A DNA stretch of 64,000 bases from Streptomyces sp. NBC_01335 (GCF_035953295.1 NZ_CP108370.1:7115001-7179000); one strand, 5' to 3'; counted from the stretch's first letter, positions 43,893-52,566 are shown. Numbers and translations: made by a program. Notes: generated from the sequence alone by a model not told the origin.

Positions 43893-44501
43893 ATGAATCC
43901 TCCTGACGGAGGGGTGGCCGACGACCTCCCCGGTGTCGCTCCCCGCCTGCGCGACCTGCGCCGGAGCCGGGGCCTCACCCTGGAGGCCGCCGCGCAGCGC
44001 GCGGGGCTCTCCCCGGCCCATCTCTCCCGGCTCGAAACGGGAAACCGGCAGCCCTCGCTGCCCGTACTCCTCGGCCTCGCCAGGATCTACGGCACGACCG
44101 TCTCCGAGCTCCTCGGCGAGATCCCCCCGGAACGCGACGCGATCGTGCGCGGCGGCCGGTTCGACGGGCCCGAGGCCGACGGCTGGATGTACCGCAGGGC
44201 CGGTGGGCCCGGCCGCGCCATGCAGGCTCTGCGGGTGCGCGTCCCGTACGGCGCCCAGGGCGACCTGGTGCGGGTCCACCCGGGGGAGGAGTGGCTCTAC
44301 GTCCTCGAAGGGCGGCTGCGGGTCAGCCTCGGCGAATCCGCGCACGAGCTCGGGCCCGGCGACAGCGCCCACTTCGACTCGCTCACCCCGCACCGGATCG
44401 CCGCCGCCGGACCGGAGGGCGCCGAGCTGATCTTCGTACACACCCTGTTGCAGAGCCCCGCCGCCGAGCTGTGCCTCGGCGACGGGACCCGTCGGCGCTG
44501 A
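43893..44501 (+). CDS. XRE-cupin transcriptional regulator
   Basis: The 202-residue protein has an XRE helix-turn-helix at residues 15-75 (LRDLRRSRGLTLEAAAQRAG, then LSPAHLSRLETGNRQPSLPV) and a C-terminal cupin barrel (GDLVRVHPGEEWLYVLEGRL, then HELGPGDSAHFDSLTPHRI) that would bind a small ligand or metal. This layout is found in repressors of small transporters and metabolic genes. The pair of palindromes directly upstream suggests self-control together with the small membrane protein gene behind it. Confidence 0.92.
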   Translation: MNPPDGGVADDLPGVAPRLRDLRRSRGLTLEAAAQRAGLSPAHLSRLETGNRQPSLPVLLGLARIYGTTVSELLGEIPPERDAIVRGGRFDGPEADGWMYRRAGGPGRAMQALRVRVPYGAQGDLVRVHPGEEWLYVLEGRLRVSLGESAHELGPGDSAHFDSLTPHRIAAAGPEGAELIFVHTLLQSPAAELCLGDGTRRR

Positions 44502-44574
44502 CCGCGCCCGGCACCCCGGTGCCGCGCCCATTCCTCGTGCGCCCGGCCCCGGGCGCACGGCAGAGAGGACCGTC

Positions 44575-44757
44575 ATGTCCGATTCGGAGCACTACGACCC
44601 GCTGACCCCCCGGCAGACCGGGACTGCGGTCCGGGACACCCAGGAACGGAAGATGCCGCGCGGGATGGTCATCCGGCTGGTCGCCTACCTGGTCGCCGGG
44701 CACGTCGTCGCGGCCTTCCTCTACATCCTGTTCGCCGTCGCCGGGGGCAATCAGTAG
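44575..44757 (+). CDS. small membrane protein (DUF6126-like)
   Basis: The 60-residue product has a polar N-terminal half (SDSEHYDPLTPRQTG, then ERKMPRGM) and one membrane helix, VIRLVAYLVAGHVVAAFLYI, at the C-terminus. I recall this small family (DUF6126) behind XRE-cupin regulators in Streptomyces, but its role is unknown. GAGAGGA lies five bases before the ATG. The gap of 73 bp to the regulator gene has no evident promoter, so the two are probably cotranscribed. Confidence 0.75.
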   Translation: MSDSEHYDPLTPRQTGTAVRDTQERKMPRGMVIRLVAYLVAGHVVAAFLYILFAVAGGNQ

Positions 44758-44777
44758 CGGAGCCGTACGGACACCGC

Positions 44778-45587
44778 CTACGCCTCGTCCAGCAGCCGAT
44801 CGCGCAGCCGCTCCCGGGTCTCCCCCGAGAGGCGCAGTCCCTCGGCGAAGTAGCGCTCCGTGGAGCCCCAGTTCTCCTCGATGGTGGCGAAGGCGGTGTC
44901 CAGGTAGTCGATGTGCGCCCCGAAGAGCGGGTTGAGCAGGCTCATCACCTCGGAGGAGACCAGGGGGTCCGCGCTGTCGCCGCGCCGCAGGCGGTACCGG
45001 CGGTGGGCGTCGTTGGACTTGAGGTAGTCCGCCGCGATCGCCTCGCGCTCCACGCCGACCGCGAGCAGGGTCACCGCCATCGTCAGACCCGCCCGGTCCT
45101 TGCCCGCGGCGCAGTGCATCAGTGCCGGCACGCTGTCCTCGGCCAGCGCGTGCAGGACCCGGCTCTGTTCGGCCGTGCGGTCGGTGATGATCGAGCGGTA
45201 CGAGGCGAGCATCCGCTCCGTACCTTTTCCGTCGGCGAGCAGCGAGCGCAGCTGCGCGATGTCGCCCTCGCGCACCAGACGCCAGAAACCGGCCCCGTCG
45301 GCGGGGTCCGAGAGCGGGATGCGGAGGTTGCGGACGCCCGGCAGTTCCACGTCGAAGCCGTCGAGCTTCTGGTCGGCCGAGTTACGGAAGTCGAAGACCG
45401 TGTGCAGGCCGAGCCGGCCGAGGAAGACGGCGTCCTCGGCGGTGGCCGCGGCGAGGTGGCCGCTGCGGAAGAGCCTCCCGTGCCGTACCCGCCGCCCATC
45501 GGTGGTGGGCAGTCCGCCCACGTCCCTGAAGTTACGGACCCCGCTCAGCTCGGGTTCGGCCGGCGAGAACTGCGGCACCTGCGTCAC
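44778..45587 (-). CDS. tyrosine/serine protein phosphatase (Y_phosphatase3 type)
   Basis: The 269-residue protein is a cytoplasmic cysteine phosphatase of the PtpB/Y_phosphatase3 group. The P-loop is LMHCAAGKDRAGLTMA, so the nucleophile is Cys in HCxxGKDR, and the N-terminal block is GVRNFRDVGGLPTTDGRRV. The family hydrolyses phosphotyrosine, phosphoserine or phosphoinositides. The GTG at 45587 has AGGAG five bases upstream. It stands as a single gene converging on the small membrane protein gene. Confidence 0.9.
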   Translation of the reverse strand: MTQVPQFSPAEPELSGVRNFRDVGGLPTTDGRRVRHGRLFRSGHLAAATAEDAVFLGRLGLHTVFDFRNSADQKLDGFDVELPGVRNLRIPLSDPADGAGFWRLVREGDIAQLRSLLADGKGTERMLASYRSIITDRTAEQSRVLHALAEDSVPALMHCAAGKDRAGLTMAVTLLAVGVEREAIAADYLKSNDAHRRYRLRRGDSADPLVSSEVMSLLNPLFGAHIDYLDTAFATIEENWGSTERYFAEGLRLSGETRERLRDRLLDEA

Positions 45588-46019
45588 AGCGGCTCCTGGG
45601 TGCTTCTGCGCGCCGGCGCTGCTCGCCGGCGTCGGCTCGTCGCGACCCTACGACATCGCTCCGTGGCGCCGAAGCGGCGGCGACGGGTCCTCGAGGACTG
45701 AGGAACCGTCATCAGTGACGTGCGCGACATGTCCGTATTGTATGGATTTCACGCAACATCACCCGTTTATGGGGGAGATGGTGGGTGATCTGGTGAGCGG
45801 GATCATATCCGTGACCGTGCGTGGCCGGGACGCCGGAGGACTCCCCGTCCGTCATGCGGAATGCCAAGATCCGTAATCCACGGAGGGTGACCGGAAAAGA
45901 GCGCCGAAATCGGCGTGCGGATTCCGTTCCGCTTGCGATGGCTTGTTCCGTCCGACCCGGCTCGATTACGTTCACCATCACTCCGGACGGACCGCCTAAT
46001 CCTGCCGCCGCCCGGAATT
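45588..46019. other. 432-bp region before the riboswitch
   Basis: The region is less GC-rich than its surroundings and holds no well-supported gene. An inverted repeat, ATCACCC (45758-45764) with GGGTGAT (45783-45789), lies in its first half. TTCACC (45971-45976) and TAATCC (45997-46002) resemble a promoter for the riboswitch transcript, although the 20-bp spacing is long. A 35-codon frame (45769-45876) lacks a ribosome site and is not called. Confidence 0.4.
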
Positions 46020-46166
46020 CGCACTCACTATGCGTGGCAGGAGCGGGGGACCCAGGTAAGCCGCCGACCGGAGTTGATCCGGCCGGCTCGGGGTGAAGTC
46101 GTGTTCAGCGCGACCGGGCATCTCCAGCCCGAACCCGACAGCTCACCTCGTAGGCGCCGGAGAGGA
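46020..46166 (+). ncRNA. cyclic di-AMP (ydaO/yuaA) riboswitch
   Basis: The leader holds the conserved elements of the ydaO aptamer in order: GCGGGGGACCCA (46043-46054), CTCGGGGTGAA (46088-46098), CCGGGCATCTCCAGCCCGAA (46114-46133) and CCCGACAGCTCACCTCGTAG (46134-46153), closing with GGCGCCGGAGAGGA. c-di-AMP binding turns this class off in Gram-positive bacteria. In Streptomyces it sits before cell-wall hydrolase genes, as here. The closing GAGAGGA (46160-46166) is also the ribosome site of the peptidase gene, so control of translation start is as likely as termination. Confidence 0.9.
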
Positions 46167-46174
46167 ATTCCCCC

Positions 46175-47062
46175 ATGCCCATCCCGGGTAAGCACCGTCG
46201 TAAGAAGTCCGGCCCGATCGCTCGCGGCATCCTCGCCGTCGGAGCCGGCGGCGCCGTCGTCGCCCTGCCGCTCCTCGGAGCCACGGGTGCCCACGCCGCT
46301 GAGCAGTCGGCCCCCGCCGTCGCCCAGTCCGCCCAGCAGTCCGCCAAGACCTACAAGGTCGTCTCCGGCGACTACCTGGCGAAGATCGCCGCCCAGCACA
46401 AGATCAAGGGTGGCTGGGAGAAGCTCTACCAGGACAACCGCGAGGTCATCGGCGGCAACCCGAGCCTGATCCTCCCGGGCATGAAGCTGACGCTCGGCGC
46501 CCAGGCGTCCGGCTCGGCCTCCACCGCGTCCGCCCCGGCCGCCTCTTCCGCGAAGGCCGAGACCAAGACCGCGGCCAAGACCGAGACGAAGGCCGCCCCG
46601 GCGACCGCGTCCACGTCCGCCGCGACCACCACCAAGGCCGCCGACAGCAACAGCACGGGCTGGACCACGCCGGTCGCCAACGCGACCGTCACCACCCAGT
46701 ACCACGCCTCCGGCTCCATGTGGTCCAGCGGTTACCACACCGGCTCCGACTTCAGCGCCGCCACCGGCACCGTCGTCCGCGCCGTCGGCCCCGGCACCGT
46801 CGTCTCCGCCGGCTACGACGGCGCCTACGGCAACGAGGTCATCATCAAGCACGCCGACGGCATGTACTCCCAGTACGCCCACCAGTCGCAGCTGATGGTC
46901 TCGGCCGGCCAGACCGTCACCGGCGGCCAGCAGATCGGCCTCTCGGGTGCCACCGGCAACGTCACCGGCCCGCACCTCCACTTCGAGATCCGCACCACCC
47001 CGAGCTACGGCTCGGACGTGGACCCGATCGCCTACCTGCGTTCGCACGGCGTCTCCATCTGA
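46175..47062 (+). CDS. secreted LysM / M23-family peptidoglycan endopeptidase
   Basis: The 295-residue protein has a signal peptide (HRRKKSG, hydrophobic run, cleavage after GAHAA), one LysM domain near residues 48-105 (KTYKVVSGDYLAKIAAQHKI through LILPGMKLTLG), an Ala/Thr/Lys-rich linker and a C-terminal M23 lysostaphin-type domain. The zinc ligands are in SGYHTGSDFSAATG (HxxxD) and GPHLHFEIRT (HxH), so the site is complete. It cuts peptide cross-links of the wall during growth or spore germination. Expression is set by the c-di-AMP riboswitch that directly precedes it, which links wall cutting to osmotic or wall stress. Confidence 0.95.
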   Translation: MPIPGKHRRKKSGPIARGILAVGAGGAVVALPLLGATGAHAAEQSAPAVAQSAQQSAKTYKVVSGDYLAKIAAQHKIKGGWEKLYQDNREVIGGNPSLILPGMKLTLGAQASGSASTASAPAASSAKAETKTAAKTETKAAPATASTSAATTTKAADSNSTGWTTPVANATVTTQYHASGSMWSSGYHTGSDFSAATGTVVRAVGPGTVVSAGYDGAYGNEVIIKHADGMYSQYAHQSQLMVSAGQTVTGGQQIGLSGATGNVTGPHLHFEIRTTPSYGSDVDPIAYLRSHGVSI

Positions 47063-47103
47063 GACAACTCCCGATGACGGTCGTCACGATCCGTCAGGGC
47101 TTC

Positions 47104-47135
47104 GAGGGGCGGTACGCGTAAGCGTGCCGCCCCTC
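47104..47135 (+). terminator. terminator of the M23 peptidase gene
   Basis: GAGGGGCGGTACGC (47104-47117) pairs with GCGTGCCGCCCCTC (47122-47135) with one G-T pair and the loop GTAA, followed by TACTTATT. It is a typical factor-independent terminator. Confidence 0.85.
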
Positions 47136-47236
47136 TACTTATTCCGGCTTTACCAAAACCTGACCGGGTGGTCTATCTCACCCACCGTCAACCCCCTCTT
47201 ACGGTCGCGTAGGTCACAGTGAAAGAGGCAAGATAT

Positions 47237-48067
47237 GTGGCCGTGGCAGACGATTCGAGAATCCAGAAGACAGACATCATCGGGTCGTACGCGGCGATCG
47301 GCGACAGTTTCACCGAAGGAGTCGGAGACCCCGGACCCGACGGGGCCTATGTCGGCTGGGCGGACCGTTTCGCGGTTCTCCTGGCGGACCAGCTCCCCGT
47401 CCTCGACGAGGCGACGAGCTCCGATTCCCCGCGCGGGGAATTCCGGTACGCCAATCTCGCGGTACGCGGACGACTCCTCGACCAGATCGTCGAGGAACAG
47501 GTCCCCCGCGCCAAGGAGCTCGCACCCGACCTGGTGAGCTTCTGCGCCGGAGGCAACGACATCATCCGGCCCGGCACCGACCCGGACGACCTGGCCGAGC
47601 GTTTCGAGCGCGCGGTCGCCGACCTCACCAACGCCGTCGGCACCGTCATGGTCACCACCGGGTTCGACACCCGGGGCGTGCCGGTCCTGCGCCACATGCG
47701 CGGCAAGATCGCCACGTACAACGTCCACCTGCGGGCCATCGCGGACCGCTACCACTGCCCGGTGCTCGACCTCTGGTCCCTCCGCTCGATCCAGGACCGC
47801 CGAGCCTGGGACGGCGACCGGCTCCACCTGTCCTCCGGAGGGCACACCCGGGTGGCACTGCGGGCCGCGCAGGTCCTCGGCCTGGAGACACCGGCCGACC
47901 CCGACCAGCCGTGGCCCCCGCAGGCCCAGCGGAACACCTTCGAGGTGCGGCGCGACGACATCCAGTGGGCACGCGAGTACCTCGTGCCGTGGATCGGCCG
48001 CCGGCTGCGCGGCGAGTCCTCCGGCGACGAGGTCGCGGCGAAGCGGCCGGACCTGCTGCCGCTCTGA
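47237..48067 (+). CDS. SGNH/GDSL-family hydrolase
   Basis: The 276-residue protein is an SGNH hydrolase, an esterase or lipase fold. Block I is YAAIGDSFTEGVGD with the nucleophilic serine, block III is FCAGGNDIIRPG, and the C-terminal catalytic DxxH is in WDGDRLHLSSGGH. It has no signal peptide and so acts in the cytoplasm. GTG at 47237 is chosen because AGAGG lies eight bases upstream; longer and shorter GTG starts (47219, 47243) exist. A TAGGTC element at about 47205 could be its -10. The ester substrate is unknown. Confidence 0.9.
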   Translation: MAVADDSRIQKTDIIGSYAAIGDSFTEGVGDPGPDGAYVGWADRFAVLLADQLPVLDEATSSDSPRGEFRYANLAVRGRLLDQIVEEQVPRAKELAPDLVSFCAGGNDIIRPGTDPDDLAERFERAVADLTNAVGTVMVTTGFDTRGVPVLRHMRGKIATYNVHLRAIADRYHCPVLDLWSLRSIQDRRAWDGDRLHLSSGGHTRVALRAAQVLGLETPADPDQPWPPQAQRNTFEVRRDDIQWAREYLVPWIGRRLRGESSGDEVAAKRPDLLPL

Positions 48068-48075
48068 GCGGGGCA

Positions 48076-48969
48076 CTACACCAGGGGAAGCCGGAGACGT
48101 GACGGGCCCGCTGCGGCGGGCCCGGCCGGCGCCGCCGGAATCCGCTCCAGCACACCCCCGGCGAACACGTCGTACAACGGCAGCGACTCCAGGTGCACGT
48201 ATCCGATGTGGCAGTCGCAGACCGCCAGCGGGCAGGCCCTCGGGCCGAGCGCCCGGCGGTAGCTGCCGTCATAGAGACTGCCCAGCTCCTCCTTGACGAA
48301 ATGGCACCGGCGCACGGTGCCGTCCCCGTCCACCGAGATCACCGACTCCCCGGTCCGGCACGGCAGCCCCGCCGAGCGGTGCGGATGCCGGCTGTACGGG
48401 AACAGCGGGTCGAGCGCCGTCCAGCGCTCCGCCTCCGCGTCCGTGTACGTACGCCCCTCGGCGGCGTTCACCCACAGGTACACCTGCTCCGGCAGGTCCG
48501 CCCGCAGTCTCCGCGCCTCGGGGAGGTGCTCCTCGAAACCGACGACCCCCACGCTGTACCGCACCCCCGCCGAGGTCAGCTCCCGGCACTTGCCGAGGAA
48601 CCGGTCGTACGGGGTCTGGCCCGGGTGGTACGTGCACCAGAGCGCCACCCGCTCCGGGTCGGCCGCGGACAGCCAGCCGGTCCTGCCGCTGAGATTCGTC
48701 TGGATCGCGACCCGCGCCACCTGCGGCAGGTGGGACAGCTCGACCAGCGCCCGCCGGTACCAGGACCGCACCAGCCCCTCGCCCCACGGGGTGAAGAGCA
48801 CCGAGAGACGGTCCCCGGTCCGCCCGGCGACCCACGCCGTGAAGCGTTCGAGCGCCGCCCGGTCGGCCGAGAGCTGCTCCCGGCTGTCCCGCCTCTTGGC
48901 GAACGGGCAGTACGGGCAGTCGTAGTCGCAGGAGGCGAGCGGGCCGCGGTAGAGGATCGTCAGGTCCAC
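48076..48969 (-). CDS. STM4011-family radical SAM protein
   Basis: The 297-residue protein carries the radical SAM cluster motif CDYDCPYCPFAKRR at residues 15-30 and the SAM-contact strand LSVLFTPWGEGLVRSWY. The C-terminal part has seven further cysteines (LPCRTG, RRCHFVK, RACPLAVCDCHIGY) that resemble the auxiliary-cluster region of SPASM/twitch enzymes, which act on peptides and proteins. The family is named after Salmonella STM4011 and has no known reaction. It is the last gene of a six-gene operon and begins seven bases after the STM4012-family gene. Confidence 0.88.
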   Translation of the reverse strand: MDLTILYRGPLASCDYDCPYCPFAKRRDSREQLSADRAALERFTAWVAGRTGDRLSVLFTPWGEGLVRSWYRRALVELSHLPQVARVAIQTNLSGRTGWLSAADPERVALWCTYHPGQTPYDRFLGKCRELTSAGVRYSVGVVGFEEHLPEARRLRADLPEQVYLWVNAAEGRTYTDAEAERWTALDPLFPYSRHPHRSAGLPCRTGESVISVDGDGTVRRCHFVKEELGSLYDGSYRRALGPRACPLAVCDCHIGYVHLESLPLYDVFAGGVLERIPAAPAGPAAAGPSRLRLPLV

Positions 48970-48976
48970 GGCGTGC

Positions 48977-50398
48977 TCACTTCGCCTCGTACGCGGCCAT
49001 CGCGGCGCGCACGGCGGGCGAGAAGAGCGCGGGGCCGAGCGCGTCGGAGTGGGCGAGCCCTTCGGGGGAGAGCCGCAGGTGGTCGCCGTCGGTGGTGTCG
49101 GCGCGATGGGTGCGGTTGGCGCTGCCTCCGCCGTTGCTGCCTCCGCCGTCCAGCCAGCCGAGCTCGGTGAAGCGGGCCAGCTCCACGGGGAAGTCGTCCA
49201 CGGGGTCGCTGCCGAACCGCCGGCGGTACTCGGCGCGGGGCAGCCCGGCGGCCTGGAGCAGTGACTGCAGGAGATGGCGGCGCTTGGGCTCGTCGCCGTC
49301 GATGCGTCGGCCGACCTCCGCGCGCGAGAAGTCCCCGGTGGTGGTGAAGCGGTCGATGATGCCGCGGATCTGCCCCATGCCGACGGCGTAGTCGAAGGAG
49401 TAGTGCAGCGACGAGGTGTACGAGCGGGCGCCGCAGCCCAGGCCGACCATGCCGTCCGTCTGGCAGGCGTGGTCGTCGGGGCCCTCGTGCGGGGCGTCCG
49501 CGCGGCGGAACATCCGCATCGAGACCTGTTCGTACCCGTGGGCCAGCAGGTGGTCCCGGCCGGTGCGGTAGAGGCGGAGCCGCTGGGCGTCCCAGGCGGC
49601 GTCCGCCGCGGCTGCCGCCTCGGCGCCGGCGTCACCGGTGAGGCGGCCGAGACCGGTCAGGGGGCGCACGTACAGCGGGTAGAGGTACAGCTCCTCGGGG
49701 CGCCAGGCCAGGGCGGCGTCCAGCGAGGCGAGCCAGGTCCGTGCGGTCTGCCCGTCGATGCCGTAGATCAGGTCGATGTTGAGGACCGGTATCCGGGTCT
49801 CGCGGATGCGGCCGAGCGCCGCTTCGACGTCGGCCCGGCGCTGCGGGCGGACCGCCGCCCGGGCCTCGCCGTCGACGAAGCTCTGCACGCCGATGCTGAC
49901 GCGGGTGGTGCCACGGTCGGCGAGCACGGCGAGCCGGTCGGCGGTCGCCGTGGACGGGGAGGTCTCCACGGACAGCGGCACCGCGCGCAGATCCGCGCCC
50001 ATCCTCTTCTCCGCGATGTCGCAGAGCCGTTCCAGCTCGCCGGCGGTCAGGAAGGTGGGCGTACCGCCGCCGAACGCGGCGGCGGCGAACCGTACCGGCC
50101 CGTCGTCGCCCAGCGCGTCCCGTACGGCGGTCGCCTGCCGGTCGAGCGCGTCGAGGTAGCGGGTGGTCAGCTCGTCGGGGGCGCCGATCCGGGTGAAGAG
50201 GTTGCAGAAGCCGCAGCGGACCTCGCAGAACGGTATGTGGGCGTAGAGCTGGAGGGCTTCCTTGTTCTCCCCGGCCCACAGCTCGTGCAGGGCGGGCCGG
50301 TCGGGGAGTTCCGCGTAGGCCGTCTTGTGGGGGTAGGCGTAGACGTAGCTCTGGTACGGCCGCTCGGTGGCGTCGGTGGTGGGGAGAGTGGTGGTCAT
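48977..50398 (-). CDS. STM4012-family radical SAM protein (HemN-like)
   Basis: The 473-residue protein resembles oxygen-independent coproporphyrinogen oxidase HemN and its HemW relatives. The cluster motif is HIPFCEVRCGFCNLFTR (CxxxCxxC plus an aromatic-Cys variant), the SAM block is AAFGGGTPTFLTAGELERLC, and SIGVQSFVDGE and DLIYGIDGQTARTW are shared with HemN. It lacks the HemN context; the operon has no haem gene. A low-complexity GGGSNGGGS patch is near the C-terminus. The ATG at 50398 lies seven bases after the STM4013-family stop, so the two genes are coupled. Confidence 0.9.
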   Translation of the reverse strand: MTTTLPTTDATERPYQSYVYAYPHKTAYAELPDRPALHELWAGENKEALQLYAHIPFCEVRCGFCNLFTRIGAPDELTTRYLDALDRQATAVRDALGDDGPVRFAAAAFGGGTPTFLTAGELERLCDIAEKRMGADLRAVPLSVETSPSTATADRLAVLADRGTTRVSIGVQSFVDGEARAAVRPQRRADVEAALGRIRETRIPVLNIDLIYGIDGQTARTWLASLDAALAWRPEELYLYPLYVRPLTGLGRLTGDAGAEAAAAADAAWDAQRLRLYRTGRDHLLAHGYEQVSMRMFRRADAPHEGPDDHACQTDGMVGLGCGARSYTSSLHYSFDYAVGMGQIRGIIDRFTTTGDFSRAEVGRRIDGDEPKRRHLLQSLLQAAGLPRAEYRRRFGSDPVDDFPVELARFTELGWLDGGGSNGGGSANRTHRADTTDGDHLRLSPEGLAHSDALGPALFSPAVRAAMAAYEAK

Positions 50399-50405
50399 GG
50401 TCGGG

Positions 50406-51296
50406 TCAGGCCCCCGGTTCGAGGAAGAAGTGTGCGTACGGAACCGTCCAGACGGCCTCGTGTCCGAGTCGGTGACCGGTGTACCCGTCGTCGCCGTAGG
50501 CGGTGCCGTGGTCGGAACAGACGATGGCGAAGCAGCGGCGCCGGCTGCCCGCCGCCGCGAAGAGTCTGCCGATGTGCCGGTCCACGTACTCCAGTGCCGC
50601 CGCGTGGGTCGCGCGCGAGTCACCGGCTTCGGCGGTGGCGCCGGGCAGATGGAACCAGTTCGGCTGATGGAGCGCCGAGACGTTGACGAAGAGGAAGAGC
50701 CGCTGATCGGCCGGGAGGGCGGCCACGACCTCCTCGGCACGGGTGACCTGCGCCTCGAAGGAGGTCGGGGAGGCCACGCCGAACTCCGGCTCCCAGTGGC
50801 TCTCCGCGAAGAGGCCGGGCAGCACCGAACCCAGGGGCGGCTGCCGGTTGAAGAAGCCGACGCCGCCGATGCACACGGTGTGGTAGCCGACCGCTTCCAG
50901 GCCGCGCGGCAGGTCGGGGGAGTCGTACACGAAGGTCCGGCCGGCCGTCGTCTCACTGCCGGCGAAGCGCGCCGCGAAGAGCCGGGGGTGAGGTCCGGGC
51001 GAGGCGGGGGTGGGCAGAAATCCGGCGAAGATCGCCTGGTGGGAGGCGTACGTGAAGCTGCCGGGGGCGTGCCGCTTCTCCCAGACACCGCCGGGAAGAT
51101 GCCGGGCGAGATTCGGCAGGCGGCCCGCCGCCGCGAGTTCGACGGCGACGTCGTGGCGGAGGGTGTCGAGCGTGACCAGCAGCAGATCGTGACTGCCGAC
51201 GACGGCGTTCATGTCGGGTACGCCGTCGTCCGGGGCGGTGCCGGAGGGGGCTGCTGTGCCGACGGGGGGTGCGGGGTCAGGGGGCAGCGGTGGCAC
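50406..51296 (-). CDS. STM4013/SEN3800-family hydrolase (AlkP superfamily)
   Basis: The 296-residue protein belongs to the alkaline phosphatase/sulfatase fold. The metal-binding strand LLLVTLDTLRHDVA holds the likely threonine nucleophile and the C-terminal block IVCSDHGTAYGDDGYTGHRL holds the second set of metal ligands. It has no signal peptide, so it acts inside the cell. GTG at 51296 is chosen because AAGGAA lies six bases upstream, giving a 20-bp overlap with the STM4014 gene; an ATG at 51212 is an alternative. Substrate unknown: a phosphate or sulphate ester or a phosphodiester. Confidence 0.87.
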   Translation of the reverse strand: MPPLPPDPAPPVGTAAPSGTAPDDGVPDMNAVVGSHDLLLVTLDTLRHDVAVELAAAGRLPNLARHLPGGVWEKRHAPGSFTYASHQAIFAGFLPTPASPGPHPRLFAARFAGSETTAGRTFVYDSPDLPRGLEAVGYHTVCIGGVGFFNRQPPLGSVLPGLFAESHWEPEFGVASPTSFEAQVTRAEEVVAALPADQRLFLFVNVSALHQPNWFHLPGATAEAGDSRATHAAALEYVDRHIGRLFAAAGSRRRCFAIVCSDHGTAYGDDGYTGHRLGHEAVWTVPYAHFFLEPGA

Positions 51297-52566
51297 GGTC
51301 GTTCCTTGCTCGTTCGTCAGATGCGTCGTCGTTGCCGGCGGGGGCGTCCGCGTGGGACCGCAGGGCGGCGGCGACCTGCGCGGTGTAGGTGTCCTGGCCC
51401 TCGGCGCCGCTGCCCGGCAGACCGGTCAGGCCGGGCAGCAGATCACCGAACGCGTTGACCTCGCCCACGGCGAACCGCCGCCAGCCGGTCGCGGGCAGCA
51501 GATCGACCCCCACGCACGGGGTCCGGGGAAAGCAGGCAGCCGCGCGCTCGCAGAGGGCCAGCGCCTCGGACCAGCTCCCGCCGGCCGAGGCCACCGCCTC
51601 ACGGACCCGGTCCAGATCACCGCGGGCCCCGCCGAGATGGAGGTTGGTCATGGGGGAGCGGCTGGTCCGCACGACGGCGTGCGTCGCACGGCCCGCGACC
51701 ACCACGACCCGCAGATCGGCGGACCGGCCCTGCTGCGAGGCCTTGGGAAGCCAGCGTTCGACGTGCAACCCGTCCGGTGCGAGCGTGTCCACGAGGGCCG
51801 CGACCTCCCCCTCGGTGGTGTACCGCCGCACCCGCAGGGAGTTGAACAGCCGACCCCGCTCGTCCCGTTCCACCGAGGTGGTCGCCTGGACCCGCCCCGG
51901 GCCGGCCGTCTCCACGGCCAGCACCCCGGAGGCCGAGGAGCCGTGCGCCGGCTTCACGAACACCCTGGGCATGCGGTGGTCCCGCATCAGCTCCCGTACG
52001 TGGTCCCAGCCCCGGACGGGGGCCGCCGAAGCTCCCGAGGTGGGCGAGGCGGGTACGGGCACCCCTGCCTCGTCCAGCACCGCGTGGCACAGCCGCTTGT
52101 CGAACACCTGGGCCAACTCGGCCGGAGAGCCCAGCAGTTCCCCACCGGCGGACGCCACGTCGGCGGCCACCGCACGGACGGCCGTGAGGAAGTTCGCGTA
52201 CCAGAGGGCCGAACCCTCCACACGGGTCGGGTCGCCGACCCCGCGCAGCAGCCGCTCGACCTCCCGTTCCTCGCCCGGCGAGTCCAGGCGCACCGACTCG
52301 CCGGGCAGGAAGTGCGCCCGGCCGTGCAGGACGTCCAGCCACGGCACGACCCGCGCTTCCGGCAGGCCGGCGGCGCGCACTGCCTCCCGGAAGAAGGCGA
52401 TCCGGCGGTTGAGCGGGTTGCCGACGACGGCGAAGCGCGGTCGCTGTCCCTCCGTCCGTCCCCGTTCCTGCCGCAGTGCCTGCCCCTGTCCTCTTTCGTG
52501 CCGCAGTCCCTGTCCCTGCCCCTGCCCAGGCCCCGGGCTATTCGCTGACCGCGACATACCGCTCAT
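51277..52566 (-). CDS. STM4014-family ATP-grasp protein
   Basis: The protein of up to 429 residues has an ATP-grasp core: the lysine/glycine loop is RVFVKPAHGSSASGVLAVE, and DLRVVVVAGRATHAVVRTS and the metal-binding VGEVNAFGDLLPGL near the C-terminus match the RimK-like branch, which makes amide bonds between a carboxylate and an amine. The first ~45 residues are a 10-residue repeat (LRHERGQGQA type) that is not expected in the family, whose conserved region begins at RPRFAVVGNPLNRR. ATG at 52566 or 52557 is the only usable start upstream and overlaps the preceding repeat-protein gene. Confidence 0.85.
   Translation of the reverse strand: MSGMSRSANSPGPGQGQGQGLRHERGQGQALRQERGRTEGQRPRFAVVGNPLNRRIAFFREAVRAAGLPEARVVPWLDVLHGRAHFLPGESVRLDSPGEEREVERLLRGVGDPTRVEGSALWYANFLTAVRAVAADVASAGGELLGSPAELAQVFDKRLCHAVLDEAGVPVPASPTSGASAAPVRGWDHVRELMRDHRMPRVFVKPAHGSSASGVLAVETAGPGRVQATTSVERDERGRLFNSLRVRRYTTEGEVAALVDTLAPDGLHVERWLPKASQQGRSADLRVVVVAGRATHAVVRTSRSPMTNLHLGGARGDLDRVREAVASAGGSWSEALALCERAAACFPRTPCVGVDLLPATGWRRFAVGEVNAFGDLLPGLTGLPGSGAEGQDTYTAQVAAALRSHADAPAGNDDASDERARNDRATAAP
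52469..52528. repeat. 30-bp two-copy repeat in the STM4014 gene start
   Basis: Two copies with a period of 30 bp begin at 52469 and 52499 (shared core TGCCGCAGTSCCTG) and encode a 10-residue repeat, LRHERGQGQA then LRQERGRTEG. Further CAGGGACAGGG-type runs follow to about 52530. Confidence 0.7.

Noticed and set aside
45769..45876. 35-codon frame starting MGEMVGDLVSG
   Set aside because: No ribosome site before the ATG and no recognisable family; kept only as a note because the region has no other content.
45821..46096. 91-codon frame before the M23 gene
   Set aside because: It runs through the conserved core of the c-di-AMP riboswitch and has no ribosome site or family similarity.
48977..50398. 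Naming the HemN-like gene as hemN or hemW
   Set aside because: It shares the HemN motifs but lies in an STM4011-4015-type operon with no haem genes, so the family name is safer.
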